DNA of 64,000 bases from Anaerorhabdus sp036637135 (GTDB lineage Bacteria > Bacillota_I > Bacilli_A > Erysipelotrichales > Erysipelotrichaceae), in contig NZ_JAVWNC010000001.1 of NCBI RefSeq assembly GCF_036637135.1, positions 1 through 64,000 of the forward strand. Direction: 5' to 3'. Both the position numbers and the translations under genes were made by a program. Under the pieces are notes generated by a model. It saw only the letters and a list, made by a program, of their open reading frames with translations, was not told where the DNA came from and did no database searches. Shown piece by piece: positions 36,085 to 45,407 of this stretch; the stretch's first letter is position 1; the number at the start of each line of letters is the position of its first letter.

Positions 36085-36842
36085 TAAATCATACCTCCTA
36101 AGCTAATCCAAATTGTCATCGCAATACCACTTCCTAATGCCACTGCAATCGCAATTAATAATGCCTCGACACCACGTGCTGTACCACTAACCAAATCACC
36201 TGCAATTGAATCCCGTATGGCATTGGTAATTGCCAACCCTGGCACAAGTAACATAATTGTACTTATAATCACTGTATTACGATTTGCGATGAGATGTATT
36301 TGTTCAAAAATAAGTGCAGAAAGTGTAATAAAGATAGCACTCATTGAAATAGTAAAAAATGAATTTAACTCTTTTGCTTCAAATAATAGCGTACAGTATC
36401 TTACAATTACACCTAATATAAATGCACACAATGCATCGATCCATGTTCCTTTAAATAACAATGCAAATCCAAAGGTACAAATACCCGCAAACAACACATT
36501 GGTAAGTAAACTATATGTCTTTGTTTCTACTATATGATTCAATTGTGATTCAAATTGTTCAACATTCAGAATACGTGCATCTCTTGATAACTGATTAATC
36601 TTACCTATTCGATCTAAATTTGTACTACGCGTACTAATACGTGCTACTTGAGAATAGGTTGTCCCATCATAAATAGAACTTAACATAATCCCTGTTTGCG
36701 TACAAAAACAGTTTGTATCCACCATTTCATAGTTGTTACAAATTCTTACGATTGTATCTTCAACGCGATAAGTTTCCGCACCACTTTCAAGCAAAAGTGA
36801 TCCGGCTTTTATCGCTAATTGTATTACCTTATTTGGATTCAT
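36084..36842 (-). CDS. ThrE-type exporter, large (YjjP-like, DUF1212) subunit
   Basis: A 252-aa protein. A soluble N-terminal part (1-115) has the DUF1212 features: LLLESGAETYRVEDTI near the start and the TGIMLS and ARISTRSTNLDRI blocks. About five membrane helices follow (120-250). It pairs with the YjjB-like protein. Its start overlaps the amidase gene by 14 nt. Function as an export channel is inferred from family. Confidence 0.83.
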   Translation of the reverse strand: MNPNKVIQLAIKAGSLLLESGAETYRVEDTIVRICNNYEMVDTNCFCTQTGIMLSSIYDGTTYSQVARISTRSTNLDRIGKINQLSRDARILNVEQFESQLNHIVETKTYSLLTNVLFAGICTFGFALLFKGTWIDALCAFILGVIVRYCTLLFEAKELNSFFTISMSAIFITLSALIFEQIHLIANRNTVIISTIMLLVPGLAITNAIRDSIAGDLVSGTARGVEALLIAIAVALGSGIAMTIWISLGGMI

Positions 36843-37512
36843 CTTTTAGTTCCTCTGCCTTTAGTTCATTATACTCAATTTCTATCATTTCTAGAAACTC
36901 TTTTGTTTTTCCTTCAGTAATCAAGCGATGTGGACATATTTTTCCTGAGAAATCTTGATGAAATTTCACATCATCAATTGTTAAATCATAACTATCCATT
37001 AATACCGCTACTAACTTTGCAGTATTACTTAATGTTTGATTGTAATTCCCTGTTTGATTCACACACATTTCAATGCCAATCCCTGTCATGTTACCACCAT
37101 CTTCAGTTTTCTTATCACCGGCATGCCATGCAACCTCATGATCTGGCAAATGATGATAGATCTCATGATCATCTACTGTATAATGCCAACTATTTACTTG
37201 CGATTGATCATTGTGTAAAAATGAGTTGTGATTTGATGAGGTCGCTGATGTCCCTCGATTATCTGTTTCATGGATGACTATCCACTTAATTTCTCGCTCA
37301 ATTTGTGGTCTACGATCAGATTCAACTACTAAATAATCTGTAATTATTTCAACATCTTTAGCCCAGCTTAATCCTGCATCCTCTGTTGCGTAGATTCTTT
37401 TCTTTGGCTGATTCAAAAATAAAAATAAGCATCCTAAAATTCCCACTAGTACAATCAGTAGAGAAGTAATGCTTATTAAAACTTTTGTTTGCTTACTTAG
37501 TTTTTTTATCAT
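36829..37512 (-). CDS. Membrane-anchored N-acetylmuramoyl-L-alanine amidase
   Basis: A 227-aa protein with one N-terminal anchor (about 10-33) and an amidase_2/PGRP-like zinc domain outside. His81 in WIVIHETDN, His185 in VKFHQDF and Cys193 in KICPHRL match the three zinc ligands; SWHYTVDDHEIYHHLPDHEVAWHAG is the typical substrate loop. It cuts the lactyl-amide bond in peptidoglycan. The anchor rather than a cleavable signal suggests local wall remodelling. Confidence 0.88.
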   Translation of the reverse strand: MIKKLSKQTKVLISITSLLIVLVGILGCLFLFLNQPKKRIYATEDAGLSWAKDVEIITDYLVVESDRRPQIEREIKWIVIHETDNRGTSATSSNHNSFLHNDQSQVNSWHYTVDDHEIYHHLPDHEVAWHAGDKKTEDGGNMTGIGIEMCVNQTGNYNQTLSNTAKLVAVLMDSYDLTIDDVKFHQDFSGKICPHRLITEGKTKEFLEMIEIEYNELKAEELKDESK

Positions 37513-37526
37513 GTTTTAATTATACA

Positions 37527-38084
37527 CTAGAACATGTGTTCGATAAATATTTTCAAGCCAATAAAGACAAGAATAACTCCCCCTAAGAATAAAGATTTGG
37601 ATTTAATGATTTCTCCAACCTTTTTGCCAAGTAATGCACCAAATAAACACATCGCAATGGTAACAAGTGTAATAATCATTGCTGAAGTATAAATTTGAAT
37701 ATCAAATAATGCAAAACTAATTCCTACCGCCATTGCATCAATACTCGTAGCTAACCCTTGTACAAGTAAGTCTTTCTTAGAAAATAGTTTACATCCATCA
37801 CAAGATGCTTCTTCATGAAATGCATCCCAAATCATTTTGCCACCAATATATCCTAATAAGATTAATGCTATCCAATGATCTAGGTTTTGTATTAAATCTG
37901 AAAACTGTCTTCCTGCATAAAACCCCAGTATTGGCATGATACCTTGAAATAATCCAAAGGTAAGTGCTGCCAAAATCACATCTTTCTTTGTATAGTTTGA
38001 GTAAACCATACCATTTGTAATTGATACTGCGAAGGCATCCATTGATAACCCCAATGCTAATAAAAAAAGTGTAATGATATCCAT
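37527..38084 (-). CDS. mntP: Manganese efflux pump MntP
   Basis: A 185-aa protein with six membrane helices made of two DUF204 repeats. GLSMDAFAVSI in the first half and ATSIDAMAVGISF in the second carry the paired acidic residues of the family. MntP exports Mn2+. A yybP-ykoY leader precedes the gene, as in enterobacteria. Together with the riboswitch-controlled P-type ATPase it gives this genome two Mn exporters within 12 kb. Confidence 0.93.
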   Translation of the reverse strand: MDIITLFLLALGLSMDAFAVSITNGMVYSNYTKKDVILAALTFGLFQGIMPILGFYAGRQFSDLIQNLDHWIALILLGYIGGKMIWDAFHEEASCDGCKLFSKKDLLVQGLATSIDAMAVGISFALFDIQIYTSAMIITLVTIAMCLFGALLGKKVGEIIKSKSLFLGGVILVFIGLKIFIEHMF

Positions 38085-38101
38085 TTTATCCTCCTACCAA
38101 A

Positions 38102-38135
38102 ATAAAACCCATGTACCTAAAAATAAGATACATGA
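38102..38135 (-). terminator. Riboswitch terminator before mntP
   Basis: On the minus strand CATGTATC pairs with GGTACATG and is followed by GGGTTTTATTTT, between the aptamer and the mntP start. Confidence 0.7.
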
Positions 38136-38218
38136 GTCTTGTTATTTAAGACAAACCAGATTTTTCAATCAGTATGTTGATTTGCCACATACATTGTATG
38201 CTAACTACTCCCTCACGA
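38130..38218 (-). promoter_or_regulatory. yybP-ykoY manganese riboswitch upstream of mntP
   Basis: Minus-strand GAGGGAGTAG (about 38205-38214) is the first conserved loop. TGGCAAATCAACATACTGA follows, and AACAAGACT (about 38133-38141) is the matching 3' element. The match to the consensus is less complete than in the ATPase leader, but the position before mntP is a known context for this class. Confidence 0.82.
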
Positions 38219-38253
38219 AGTCAATAAAGTATAACATAAATCTTTTTTTCTGA

Positions 38254-39783
38254 CTACATTAATGGCGCAAAAAAGTTCAATACTGACCGAATTATTCGCT
38301 TAATAAGAATTTCGTTTTTACAATCCTCAATTGTAATTTCCATACAATCTTCTAATGTTTGTAAATAATCTTTCTTCATATCAAGTAGAGCTTTTGTATT
38401 GTACATCAACACACCACATTCATAGTGTAAATAGTAACTTCTATAATCCATATTAATCGTTCCACATATTCCCATAATATCATCTGAAACCATTGTCTTA
38501 GAATGAACAAAACCCGGGGAATATTCATAAATCTTCACACCCTCTCGAATGAGGGGTAAATAATTCGCCTGACTTACAAGGTGAACATACCATTTATCCG
38601 GAACATGAGGAGTCATAATACGTACATCTACTCCACTTTTTGCAGCCAACGTTAATGCCTTTTGCATTTCATATCCAATAACTAAATATGGTGTTTCAAT
38701 ATAAATGTATTTTTTTGCATTATTAATTAAATTCATATGTACATTAAGTCCCGCTTCTTCATGATCAGTTGGTGAATCACTAAACGGTTGAACATATCCC
38801 TCACTATTTTGAATATTGGTTTCTAATTTAAAATCAAGATAGTTTATTTTCTTTTGTTTCTTGACATAACCCCAGAATTGCAAGAACATAACTGTTAAAC
38901 TCCAAACAGCTTCACCTTTTAACATAACTGCTGTATCTTTCCAATATCCAAATCGTACTACTTTGTTGATGTACTCATCCGCAAGATTAATACCTCCAAC
39001 AAAACCTACTTGATTATCAATAACACAAATCTTACGGTGATCTCGATTGTTCATTTGTACAACCAATCTCGCTTTTAATGGATTGAACACGGCGCATTCA
39101 ATTCCTTTTTCTTCTAAAGTCTTTTTATATTTTGCAGGCAATGTACTCACACATCCTGCATCATCATACATAACTCTAACTAAAACACCTTCTTTAACTT
39201 TTTGAACAAGAATATCCAGGATTGTATTCCAAAATACCCCTTCTTCTATAATGAAATATTCTATAAAAATAAAATGTTTTGCTTTCTTAAGTTCGACTAT
39301 CATTGTTTCAAACTTTTCTTCACCCACTTTAAAGTATTCAACTGATGTATTACGATAGACAGGAAAATATGTATTCTTCCAAACATATTTAAATTGTTTA
39401 TACGCTCCATAATTCAATCCTTCTACAAGCTCTAAAATCTCATTTTCTTGATTAATTAGTGGTAATGATTCTTGGATTGATGCTAACATATTTTTTTGTA
39501 ATGCTTTTGGGACTTTCTTATCACCGAATAGTAAATAAAAAATACCACCAAAGATAGGCAGGATTAGTATCAAAATACACCATGCCAATTTAAATGATGG
39601 ATTCCCTTGTTTATTGATTACATAAACAACCATGATGTAACTTAAGACAAGCAACACAAAGTTAACATTTCGATCAATCTCTCCCAGACGATATAATACA
39701 GTCATCATAAAAACAAGCTGTAATATGATTAATACTGCAACTGTAAATAACCGATTCGAGAGTAAACTTAAGATCTTCTTCAT
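38254..39783 (-). CDS. cls: Cardiolipin synthase
   Basis: A 509-aa phospholipase D superfamily enzyme that joins two phosphatidylglycerol molecules. Two N-terminal membrane helices, a short tethered segment (PLDc_N) and two HKD motifs are present: HRKICVIDN and VHSKTMVSDD. Length is standard. It is transcribed alone, with a riboswitch-led gene downstream. Confidence 0.93.
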   Translation of the reverse strand: MKKILSLLSNRLFTVAVLIILQLVFMMTVLYRLGEIDRNVNFVLLVLSYIMVVYVINKQGNPSFKLAWCILILILPIFGGIFYLLFGDKKVPKALQKNMLASIQESLPLINQENEILELVEGLNYGAYKQFKYVWKNTYFPVYRNTSVEYFKVGEEKFETMIVELKKAKHFIFIEYFIIEEGVFWNTILDILVQKVKEGVLVRVMYDDAGCVSTLPAKYKKTLEEKGIECAVFNPLKARLVVQMNNRDHRKICVIDNQVGFVGGINLADEYINKVVRFGYWKDTAVMLKGEAVWSLTVMFLQFWGYVKKQKKINYLDFKLETNIQNSEGYVQPFSDSPTDHEEAGLNVHMNLINNAKKYIYIETPYLVIGYEMQKALTLAAKSGVDVRIMTPHVPDKWYVHLVSQANYLPLIREGVKIYEYSPGFVHSKTMVSDDIMGICGTINMDYRSYYLHYECGVLMYNTKALLDMKKDYLQTLEDCMEITIEDCKNEILIKRIIRSVLNFFAPLM

Positions 39784-39867
39784 AATTCACCTACGTGCTT
39801 ATTATAACAAAATCATCCAAAAGAGACTATAAATACTATTAAAACTAAGTAAATCTTAAGAAATAAA

Positions 39868-39883
39868 AAGCCCCTGAGGGCTT
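39868..39883 (-). terminator. Terminator of the GNAT gene
   Basis: AAGCCC pairs with GGGCTT around four bases, followed on the minus strand by TTTATTT. It overlaps the acetyltransferase stop. Confidence 0.75.
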
Positions 39884-40334
39884 ATAAGTAATAAAGATAG
39901 ACACATTTTTGAAAATCACCTTGATTTCTTAACCAGTGACCTAAAGGAACTTCTGCAATTTCAACAAGTTCGCCATCCAATTTTTCACACGTTCTTCTTG
40001 ATGGAAGATTATCTGGATTACATGTAATAATTAACTGATCCATTAAGTACTTATTACGTGCTAAATCAAACAGAATCATACATGCTTTATAGGCATAATG
40101 ATTACCTCTAAATTCTTTTAATACACTATATCCAATATTACCAACTAAATATAATTCTTTATCCATTCCAATTCTCAAATCACAACGACCAACTTTCTTG
40201 TTCGTATCATGCAGTCGAATTTCATAACATACGGATGGTATATAATTATTTTCTTTGTTACCCTTGATTTGAAAGGATTCAACAAGATCAATTTCCCCAT
40301 CAGTGTACCGCGGTTTATGAAATGGCCAAAACAT
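39882..40334 (-). CDS. GNAT-family acetyltransferase
   Basis: A 150-aa protein with the RimJ/RimL-like GNAT fold. VGNIGYSVLKEFRGNHYAYKACMILFDLA covers strand 4 and the acetyl-CoA loop (a variant of R/Q-x-x-G-x-G/A), and TCNPDNLPSRRTCEKLDGEL is the conserved asparagine-bearing C-terminal motif. The substrate is unknown. It follows the thioredoxin-like gene by 3 nt, so they share a transcript. Confidence 0.8.
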   Translation of the reverse strand: MFWPFHKPRYTDGEIDLVESFQIKGNKENNYIPSVCYEIRLHDTNKKVGRCDLRIGMDKELYLVGNIGYSVLKEFRGNHYAYKACMILFDLARNKYLMDQLIITCNPDNLPSRRTCEKLDGELVEIAEVPLGHWLRNQGDFQKCVYLYYL

Positions 40335-40337
40335 AGT

Positions 40338-40592
40338 TTATAGAGCCTTGTCTAAAACTTCTTTAACTTGTTCAAGAGTTACAGTACCTTCATGTACCTT
40401 TACTTCATCAACATAGAAAGTAGGAACATAATAGTAATCATATTGATCTGCTATCTCAGGATTCTTATGTTCATCAATCATTTCGATTTCAACATTGCTA
40501 TATTTATCCTCTTTTTTAAGTTCATCTAAAAGAGTCAATGCTTTCTTGCAATGTGGACAACCATCAAACATAAACATTTTAATTTTTTTCAT
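40338..40592 (-). CDS. Thioredoxin/glutaredoxin-like small redox protein
   Basis: An 84-aa cytosolic protein with the active-site CPHC at 15-18 and the cis-proline segment YVPTFYVDE. It is shorter than thioredoxin and closest in layout to glutaredoxin-like domains. It may reduce disulfides or act as a thiol donor. The neighbouring secreted CPFC protein could be its outside counterpart. Confidence 0.8.
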   Translation of the reverse strand: MKKIKMFMFDGCPHCKKALTLLDELKKEDKYSNVEIEMIDEHKNPEIADQYDYYYVPTFYVDEVKVHEGTVTLEQVKEVLDKAL

Positions 40593-40686
40593 AATTTCAC
40601 CTCTAATTATATTTTAGCAGTATTCGACTACTTTGAGTATGGATATGATTCTATCTTTATTTTAGCATGAATTAACCGAAGAAAAA

Positions 40687-40705
40687 ACTACGCAATTAAC
40701 GTAGT
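40687..40705 (-). terminator. Terminator of the thioredoxin-like lipoprotein gene
   Basis: ACTACG pairs with CGTAGT, followed on the minus strand by six T. It overlaps the 3' end of the coding sequence. Confidence 0.75.
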
Positions 40706-41292
40706 TTATTTATCATATCCAAATAGATTTTTTTCAATTCATTTCTTTGTGTTTCATTCATGTCTTTACCTAAACTAATATCATAATCTTCAACCAAGCT
40801 TAAATGATCACCAACGATAACACCGTCTTTTACAACAAATACTTGTGGAACATAGAAGATTGGTTCTCCTTCTTCTTCAAGTAAATGATCTTTAATGTAT
40901 TCAATTAATAGATTAGCATCTTCTTCACTATTTCCTTCACTACTTGTAACATCAACATAGTAAATATCTAATCCTTCTTGACGAGCAGCATTGTTTAATA
41001 CAGGTACTGCTTGTTGACAGAATGGACAACCAACATATCCATAATAAACTATTCCTGAACCTTTTTCTTCAAATAAACGAATTGATTCTTTCAATGTGAT
41101 TTCTTTGAATACATGTTTTGTATCTGTAAGCAAAGTGTAACCACTCATATCCGCATCTTTTTGTTCTAAATCCAAGATATTTAACGTTGAAACATCAATC
41201 TTTTCTTTATTTGATCCACCATTTTCTGCAGGTGTTGCTGAACAACCAAACAATAAGAATGCTGTTAAAACTAATGTGAGTATTTTCTTCAT
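40696..41292 (-). CDS. Thioredoxin-fold lipoprotein
   Basis: A 198-aa lipoprotein: MKKILTLVLTAFLLFGC ends in the lipobox Cys17. A linker and a thioredoxin-like domain with GYVGCPFCQQAVPVL (active site CPFC) follow; the cis-proline is in YVPQVFVV. It is an extracytoplasmic thiol-disulfide protein, possibly a TrbB/bacteriocin-transport-accessory type. I start at MKKILT because the longer in-frame version would disrupt the signal peptide. Confidence 0.8.
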   Translation of the reverse strand: MKKILTLVLTAFLLFGCSATPAENGGSNKEKIDVSTLNILDLEQKDADMSGYTLLTDTKHVFKEITLKESIRLFEEKGSGIVYYGYVGCPFCQQAVPVLNNAARQEGLDIYYVDVTSSEGNSEEDANLLIEYIKDHLLEEEGEPIFYVPQVFVVKDGVIVGDHLSLVEDYDISLGKDMNETQRNELKKIYLDMINKLR

Positions 41293-41369
41293 TTCATTAC
41301 CTCTTTTCAACTATGATATTTTACCAAAATGATAACTTTTAAACAAGGGGAACACATAATTTTACACAA

Positions 41370-42299
41370 TTAGAAATCTTCTAACTTCTCTATTTCTACA
41401 TTGTCATAAATTGAATTAATTCTTTCTCTTATTTCTAAACTTTTTGAAAATCCAGTTGCATCTCCACAACTATTCGCAAATTTAAAGCATTCAATCGCTT
41501 TTGTTGTACGCAATGAACTCATAACAAACCCCGCAACCATTGCATCATTCATACCTACTGTATTGATACCATCGACCAGTGTTTCAGTTTGATTTGATTT
41601 GAAGATACCTTCACTGTTCGCAAGGATTGCACCATCTTTTAAACGAATCATTACATTTTTTGCACCTTCATGAACACAGACTTTAGCTGCTTTAATAATT
41701 TCATCCATTGAGTTGCATGGAAGTTTCGTAATTTCTGATAGTTCAGATAAACTCGGGTTAATAAGGTAAGGTTCAAACTTCAAACAACGACTTATTATAT
41801 TGGGATTTGTATCCAATACAACACGTACTTTCTCATTTGAACACGCCTCTAACATATCTTCCACTTGATCCAGTATATAGTCTGGGCAATTACCTGAAAA
41901 AACTAAAATATCACTTTCATCTAAACGATCAACTTTCATGCGTAATTGTTCCATGCTTTTATCGGTAATATAAGGTCCTGCAGCATTTAAATCAATACTT
42001 TCTTCATCAGCTCTTATCTTCACATTGATTCGCGTATGGCCTTCAATATATGTAAAGCTAGGTTGAATGTATTCATATTTTTGTAATAGATTAATATAGA
42101 AATCCTTTGTGAATCCTCCAATAAATCCAAGTGCACGTGATGGTATCATTAGATTATTGAGTACGATAGAAACATTAATACCTTTTCCACCAGCTTCATA
42201 ATATTCTAATTGACTACGGTTTGTCACTTCACTACTTAATTCATTCGAGAATTCCATATAATAATCCAATGATGGATTCAGTGTACATGTATAAATCAT
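41370..42299 (-). CDS. fruK: PfkB-family sugar-phosphate kinase, 1-phosphofructokinase type
   Basis: A 309-aa FruK/LacC-like kinase. Opening TCTLNPSLDYYM, the GGKGINVS substrate loop (37-44) and the C-terminal VGMNDAMVAGF are all in place. The catalytic Asp is Asp252. The normal anion-hole sequence GAGDS is changed to GMNDA (249-253), which may lower activity or mark a different substrate. No fructose PTS genes flank it; it follows peptidase T by 2 nt. The role in fructose 1-phosphate phosphorylation is therefore likely but not certain. Confidence 0.75.
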   Translation of the reverse strand: MIYTCTLNPSLDYYMEFSNELSSEVTNRSQLEYYEAGGKGINVSIVLNNLMIPSRALGFIGGFTKDFYINLLQKYEYIQPSFTYIEGHTRINVKIRADEESIDLNAAGPYITDKSMEQLRMKVDRLDESDILVFSGNCPDYILDQVEDMLEACSNEKVRVVLDTNPNIISRCLKFEPYLINPSLSELSEITKLPCNSMDEIIKAAKVCVHEGAKNVMIRLKDGAILANSEGIFKSNQTETLVDGINTVGMNDAMVAGFVMSSLRTTKAIECFKFANSCGDATGFSKSLEIRERINSIYDNVEIEKLEDF

Positions 42300-42301
42300 A
42301 A

Positions 42302-43522
42302 CTATGCCTTACTCGCAACTAATTCCGCAATTTTCACAATCAATGAAACAGCTTGTTCCATTTCTTGGATACAACAATATTCATAACGTCCGTGATAGTT
42401 ACCACCACCTGTGCCAAGATTTGGACAAGGTAATCCCTTAAATGTTAGTGTTGCACCATCAGTTCCTCCACGAACACTTTCCTTTTCAGGATTTAGTCCA
42501 AGTTGTTCTAATGCTTTTGTTGCATAATTTAATGGTTCTGGATTATCTTTTAATATTTCATACATGTTGCGATAGTCATCGTGAATAGATATTGAAACTA
42601 ATTCTTGATGATAAAGTTTGTTGATGTATTCTTTTGCAAGTTCCATTGCCTCTTTTTGAAGTTCCAATTTATGCGCATCATGGTTACGCAAAATATACTG
42701 AAGATGAGCTTCTTCCACATCACCACTCATATCTGTCAAATGGTTGAACCCTTCTCTACCCTCTGTCGTTTCAGGTCGTGCATTCTTTGGAAACAATGCA
42801 TGAAATTCATGAGCCACATTTAATGCATTAATCATCTTTCCTTTTGCTTCTCCTGGGTGAATACTAAATCCTTTAATATGTACTTCAACGCTTGAGGCAT
42901 TGAATGTTTCATCTGCTATAATATGTACTTCTCCACCATCCATTGTGTAAGCAAATTTACAATTAAATCCTTCTACATCAAAATGATGAGCTCCGCGTCC
43001 CACTTCCTCATCTGGTGTAAATCCAATATGAATAGTACCGTGCTTAATTTCTGGGTGAGCAATCAAATATTCGCATGCTGTTAATATTTCAGCAATCCCC
43101 GCTTTATCATCAGCACCCAAAAGTGTGTTACCATCAGTAACAATTAAATCTTTTCCCTTTAGTTTTTCAAGCTGTGGAAAATCACTTACTTTCATCACTA
43201 CTTCTGAATTTAATTGAATATCATTTCCATCGTAGTTTTCTACAATTCTTGGATTTACATTTTCTCCTGAAAAATCTGGTGCTGTATCCACGTGGGCAAT
43301 AAAACCAATCGTATCTACTTCCTCTTCCATATTTGAAGGAAGTGTTCCATATAGATAACCCATATCATCTAACTTCACATCAATAAGACCTAAAGTTTCC
43401 ATTTCTTCTTTTAATTGTTTTGAAAACTCCATTTGACAACTTGTTGTTGGTACTGTTTCACTATCTGGATTAGATTGTGTATTGATTTTACTATAACGAA
43501 TTAAACGATCTTGTACTTTCAT
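42302..43522 (-). CDS. pepT: Peptidase T (tripeptide aminopeptidase)
   Basis: A 406-aa M20B zinc peptidase that removes N-terminal residues from tripeptides. HVDTAPDFSGENV (metal His and Asp), GADDKAGIAEI, DEEVGRGAHHF (catalytic Glu and metal Glu), DGGEVHIIADETF, RGGTDGATL and a late His in GGGNYHGRYEY follow the family in order. Length is standard. It is cytosolic and probably co-transcribed with the kinase gene downstream. Confidence 0.95.
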   Translation of the reverse strand: MKVQDRLIRYSKINTQSNPDSETVPTTSCQMEFSKQLKEEMETLGLIDVKLDDMGYLYGTLPSNMEEEVDTIGFIAHVDTAPDFSGENVNPRIVENYDGNDIQLNSEVVMKVSDFPQLEKLKGKDLIVTDGNTLLGADDKAGIAEILTACEYLIAHPEIKHGTIHIGFTPDEEVGRGAHHFDVEGFNCKFAYTMDGGEVHIIADETFNASSVEVHIKGFSIHPGEAKGKMINALNVAHEFHALFPKNARPETTEGREGFNHLTDMSGDVEEAHLQYILRNHDAHKLELQKEAMELAKEYINKLYHQELVSISIHDDYRNMYEILKDNPEPLNYATKALEQLGLNPEKESVRGGTDGATLTFKGLPCPNLGTGGGNYHGRYEYCCIQEMEQAVSLIVKIAELVASKA

Positions 43523-43534
43523 ATTTTTTCTCCT

Positions 43535-44134
43535 CTAATATCTAATATTTTCTTCTTTTATTATGCAGTCTTCTACAATCATGTCCTCAAAAATAACATC
43601 AAATGAAGACTCTTTTGGGCTTGCCGCAAACATACCCACTTCAAACTTATCACCACGGAATTTCATATGAAAGATTCGCATTTGTTTATAATGAATACCA
43701 TCAAATGAATTTTCTACAACGATATTCTCATTATAATGTGTCACACGAAACCACATAGTTTCAACTGCGCTACCAATTGAAGTAGTTGAACAATCACTGA
43801 ATCCATGATAAGTCACTACCGTAGTTAATAATGAATGTTGCTCATCAATGTATTCAACACAAATTTTAAACCAGTTATCATCATTTGCGTAGATTACAAG
43901 ACCTGCTTGATCATATTCCTTTTTAAAATGGTAATTTACTTTGCACGAAAAAGTGAAATTTTGTTCTATTTTAAATGTAATAGAATGTGCATTATTCTTA
44001 ATTGTACCTAGTAAAGTACGTGACCATAAATCTGTGTAGGGCATAGTTTCAAAAATAATACGACTTCTTCCTACAACATAATTATTCGGTTTATTTTTCC
44101 ATTGTAAGATGGATGTATCTAATTCTTTTCTCAT
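43535..44134 (-). CDS. DUF1349-family protein
   Basis: A 199-aa protein with a concanavalin-like beta-sandwich of the DUF1349 group: DQAGLVIYANDDNWFKICVEY and WFRVTHYNENIVVENSFDGIHY are characteristic. No signal peptide is present. Members are found as stand-alone proteins beside sugar hydrolases, and the biochemical role is not settled. I place the start at MRKELD, 5 nt after GGAGG, rather than the longer in-frame upstream start. It follows the hydrogenase operon terminator and is probably separate from it. Confidence 0.72.
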   Translation of the reverse strand: MRKELDTSILQWKNKPNNYVVGRSRIIFETMPYTDLWSRTLLGTIKNNAHSITFKIEQNFTFSCKVNYHFKKEYDQAGLVIYANDDNWFKICVEYIDEQHSLLTTVVTYHGFSDCSTTSIGSAVETMWFRVTHYNENIVVENSFDGIHYKQMRIFHMKFRGDKFEVGMFAASPKESSFDVIFEDMIVEDCIIKEENIRY

Positions 44135-44200
44135 CATACCCTCCATACGTCTATTATATAATAATTTATCATCACTTGTTAAAAAATTGATTAGAAAAAA

Positions 44201-44219
44201 GAAGTTCATTAAGAACTTC
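44201..44219 (-). terminator. Terminator of the hydrogenase operon
   Basis: GAAGTTC pairs with GAACTTC around ATTAA; six T follow on the minus strand. It lies directly after the phosphatase stop. Confidence 0.85.
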
Positions 44220-44222
44220 CCT

Positions 44223-45407
44223 TTAGTAGAGTTCAATTGAAACAATTTTCCCTAACTTTTTTAAGTTTTCAGCCATTTCTCGGATCAATTGAATTTTTGC
44301 ATTGAGTGAAATTGTTGAATAGGCAATAGCTTTATGTGCAGGATTATCTGATCTTCCAACCATAAAAGTAATTTGACTACATTCTTGTAGATACAGTTTA
44401 ACCATCGATAACGCCCCATCTTTACCTTTTGTTAATAAAAGTTCTTCTAGGTACTCTGGGCTTTCAACACAACGACCTAAGTATTTATTTACTTTTTGAA
44501 GTGTAAGAACACCTTCAGTTACCAAATCAATCCCATCAATATAAGCCATTGGTGGAACATCCGAAACTAAAGATACCAACTCTTCCATTTTTATTTCTTT
44601 TCCTGTAATCCTTGAAACTATATTACTTGTGGTTCCCCCACAACATACTTTTTTACCATTTGCGGATAATAACTTCGCCACAACCTTTGCATCATCTTCT
44701 TCACGAAGTGGTGGACCTACCATCACGCGTGTTTCTCTCGCTTCAAGTATTTTAGCACACGCAACTGTCGAATCATCTCCAGGTTTACCACCATACAAGT
44801 TGTTTACATTCGCCAATAAAATCTGAGCTATTTGTTTAGAACTGTCTTCATTCTTCGTATACGTCAACAAGAACTCTTGAACTTCTGGTAAATCCCATCC
44901 AAAATTCAGTGTTTGTCCGATACCTGCATGAATAATTCCATCCGAGAACATGACAAATACATCATCTTTTTCAACGGTAAAAGTACTGTCTGTAATCTTA
45001 CGTTTCCCAATGATACGTACTTCACGATTCATTTCTACAAGTTGATTGTCGCGAATAAAGATTGTTGCCGGATTATCAAATTCAACAAGATGGGCAGTTC
45101 CATCATAGAATACTTGAAGTATTGTAAATGTTGAATATGCAATTCCACGCTCTTGGCATTCAGGTAAGGTTTGAGCCATCGTTTCTACTGCATCCTGAAT
45201 ACTTGCACCACTTGCTATCATTTCAGAAATAATCGTGCTTGTAAGCGTACTTAGAATATTAGCTTTAACACCACTTCCTAACCCATCCGCTAAAACCATG
45301 ATAAAAGAATCTTCATTCCTTCTCACTTCAACTTTATCACCACAAAGCTCTTCATTCTTTTTATTTAAAGATTTGAAGAAACTTTCTACATGTACCTTGT
45401 TAATCAT
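44223..45407 (-). CDS. PP2C/SpoIIE-type phosphatase of the hydrogenase operon
   Basis: A 394-aa protein. Residues 1-225 are a SpoIIE-like PP2C domain (metal-binding LADGLGSG, VMFSDGI and GKPGDDSTV). Residues 230-394 are a second domain beginning VMVGPPLREEDD, with CGGTTSNIVSRI and GIDLVTEGVLTL, that I know only from phosphatases linked to PAS-type [FeFe] hydrogenases. It overlaps the sensory hydrogenase gene by 8 nt. It probably transmits a redox or H2 signal by removing phosphate from an unknown Ser/Thr target. Confidence 0.8.
   Translation of the reverse strand: MINKVHVESFFKSLNKKNEELCGDKVEVRRNEDSFIMVLADGLGSGVKANILSTLTSTIISEMIASGASIQDAVETMAQTLPECQERGIAYSTFTILQVFYDGTAHLVEFDNPATIFIRDNQLVEMNREVRIIGKRKITDSTFTVEKDDVFVMFSDGIIHAGIGQTLNFGWDLPEVQEFLLTYTKNEDSSKQIAQILLANVNNLYGGKPGDDSTVACAKILEARETRVMVGPPLREEDDAKVVAKLLSANGKKVCCGGTTSNIVSRITGKEIKMEELVSLVSDVPPMAYIDGIDLVTEGVLTLQKVNKYLGRCVESPEYLEELLLTKGKDGALSMVKLYLQECSQITFMVGRSDNPAHKAIAYSTISLNAKIQLIREMAENLKKLGKIVSIELY

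Noticed and set aside
36930..37277. Plus-strand ORFs opposite the amidase gene
   Set aside because: His-rich translations come from the reverse of a well-supported zinc amidase gene; no ribosome site is present.
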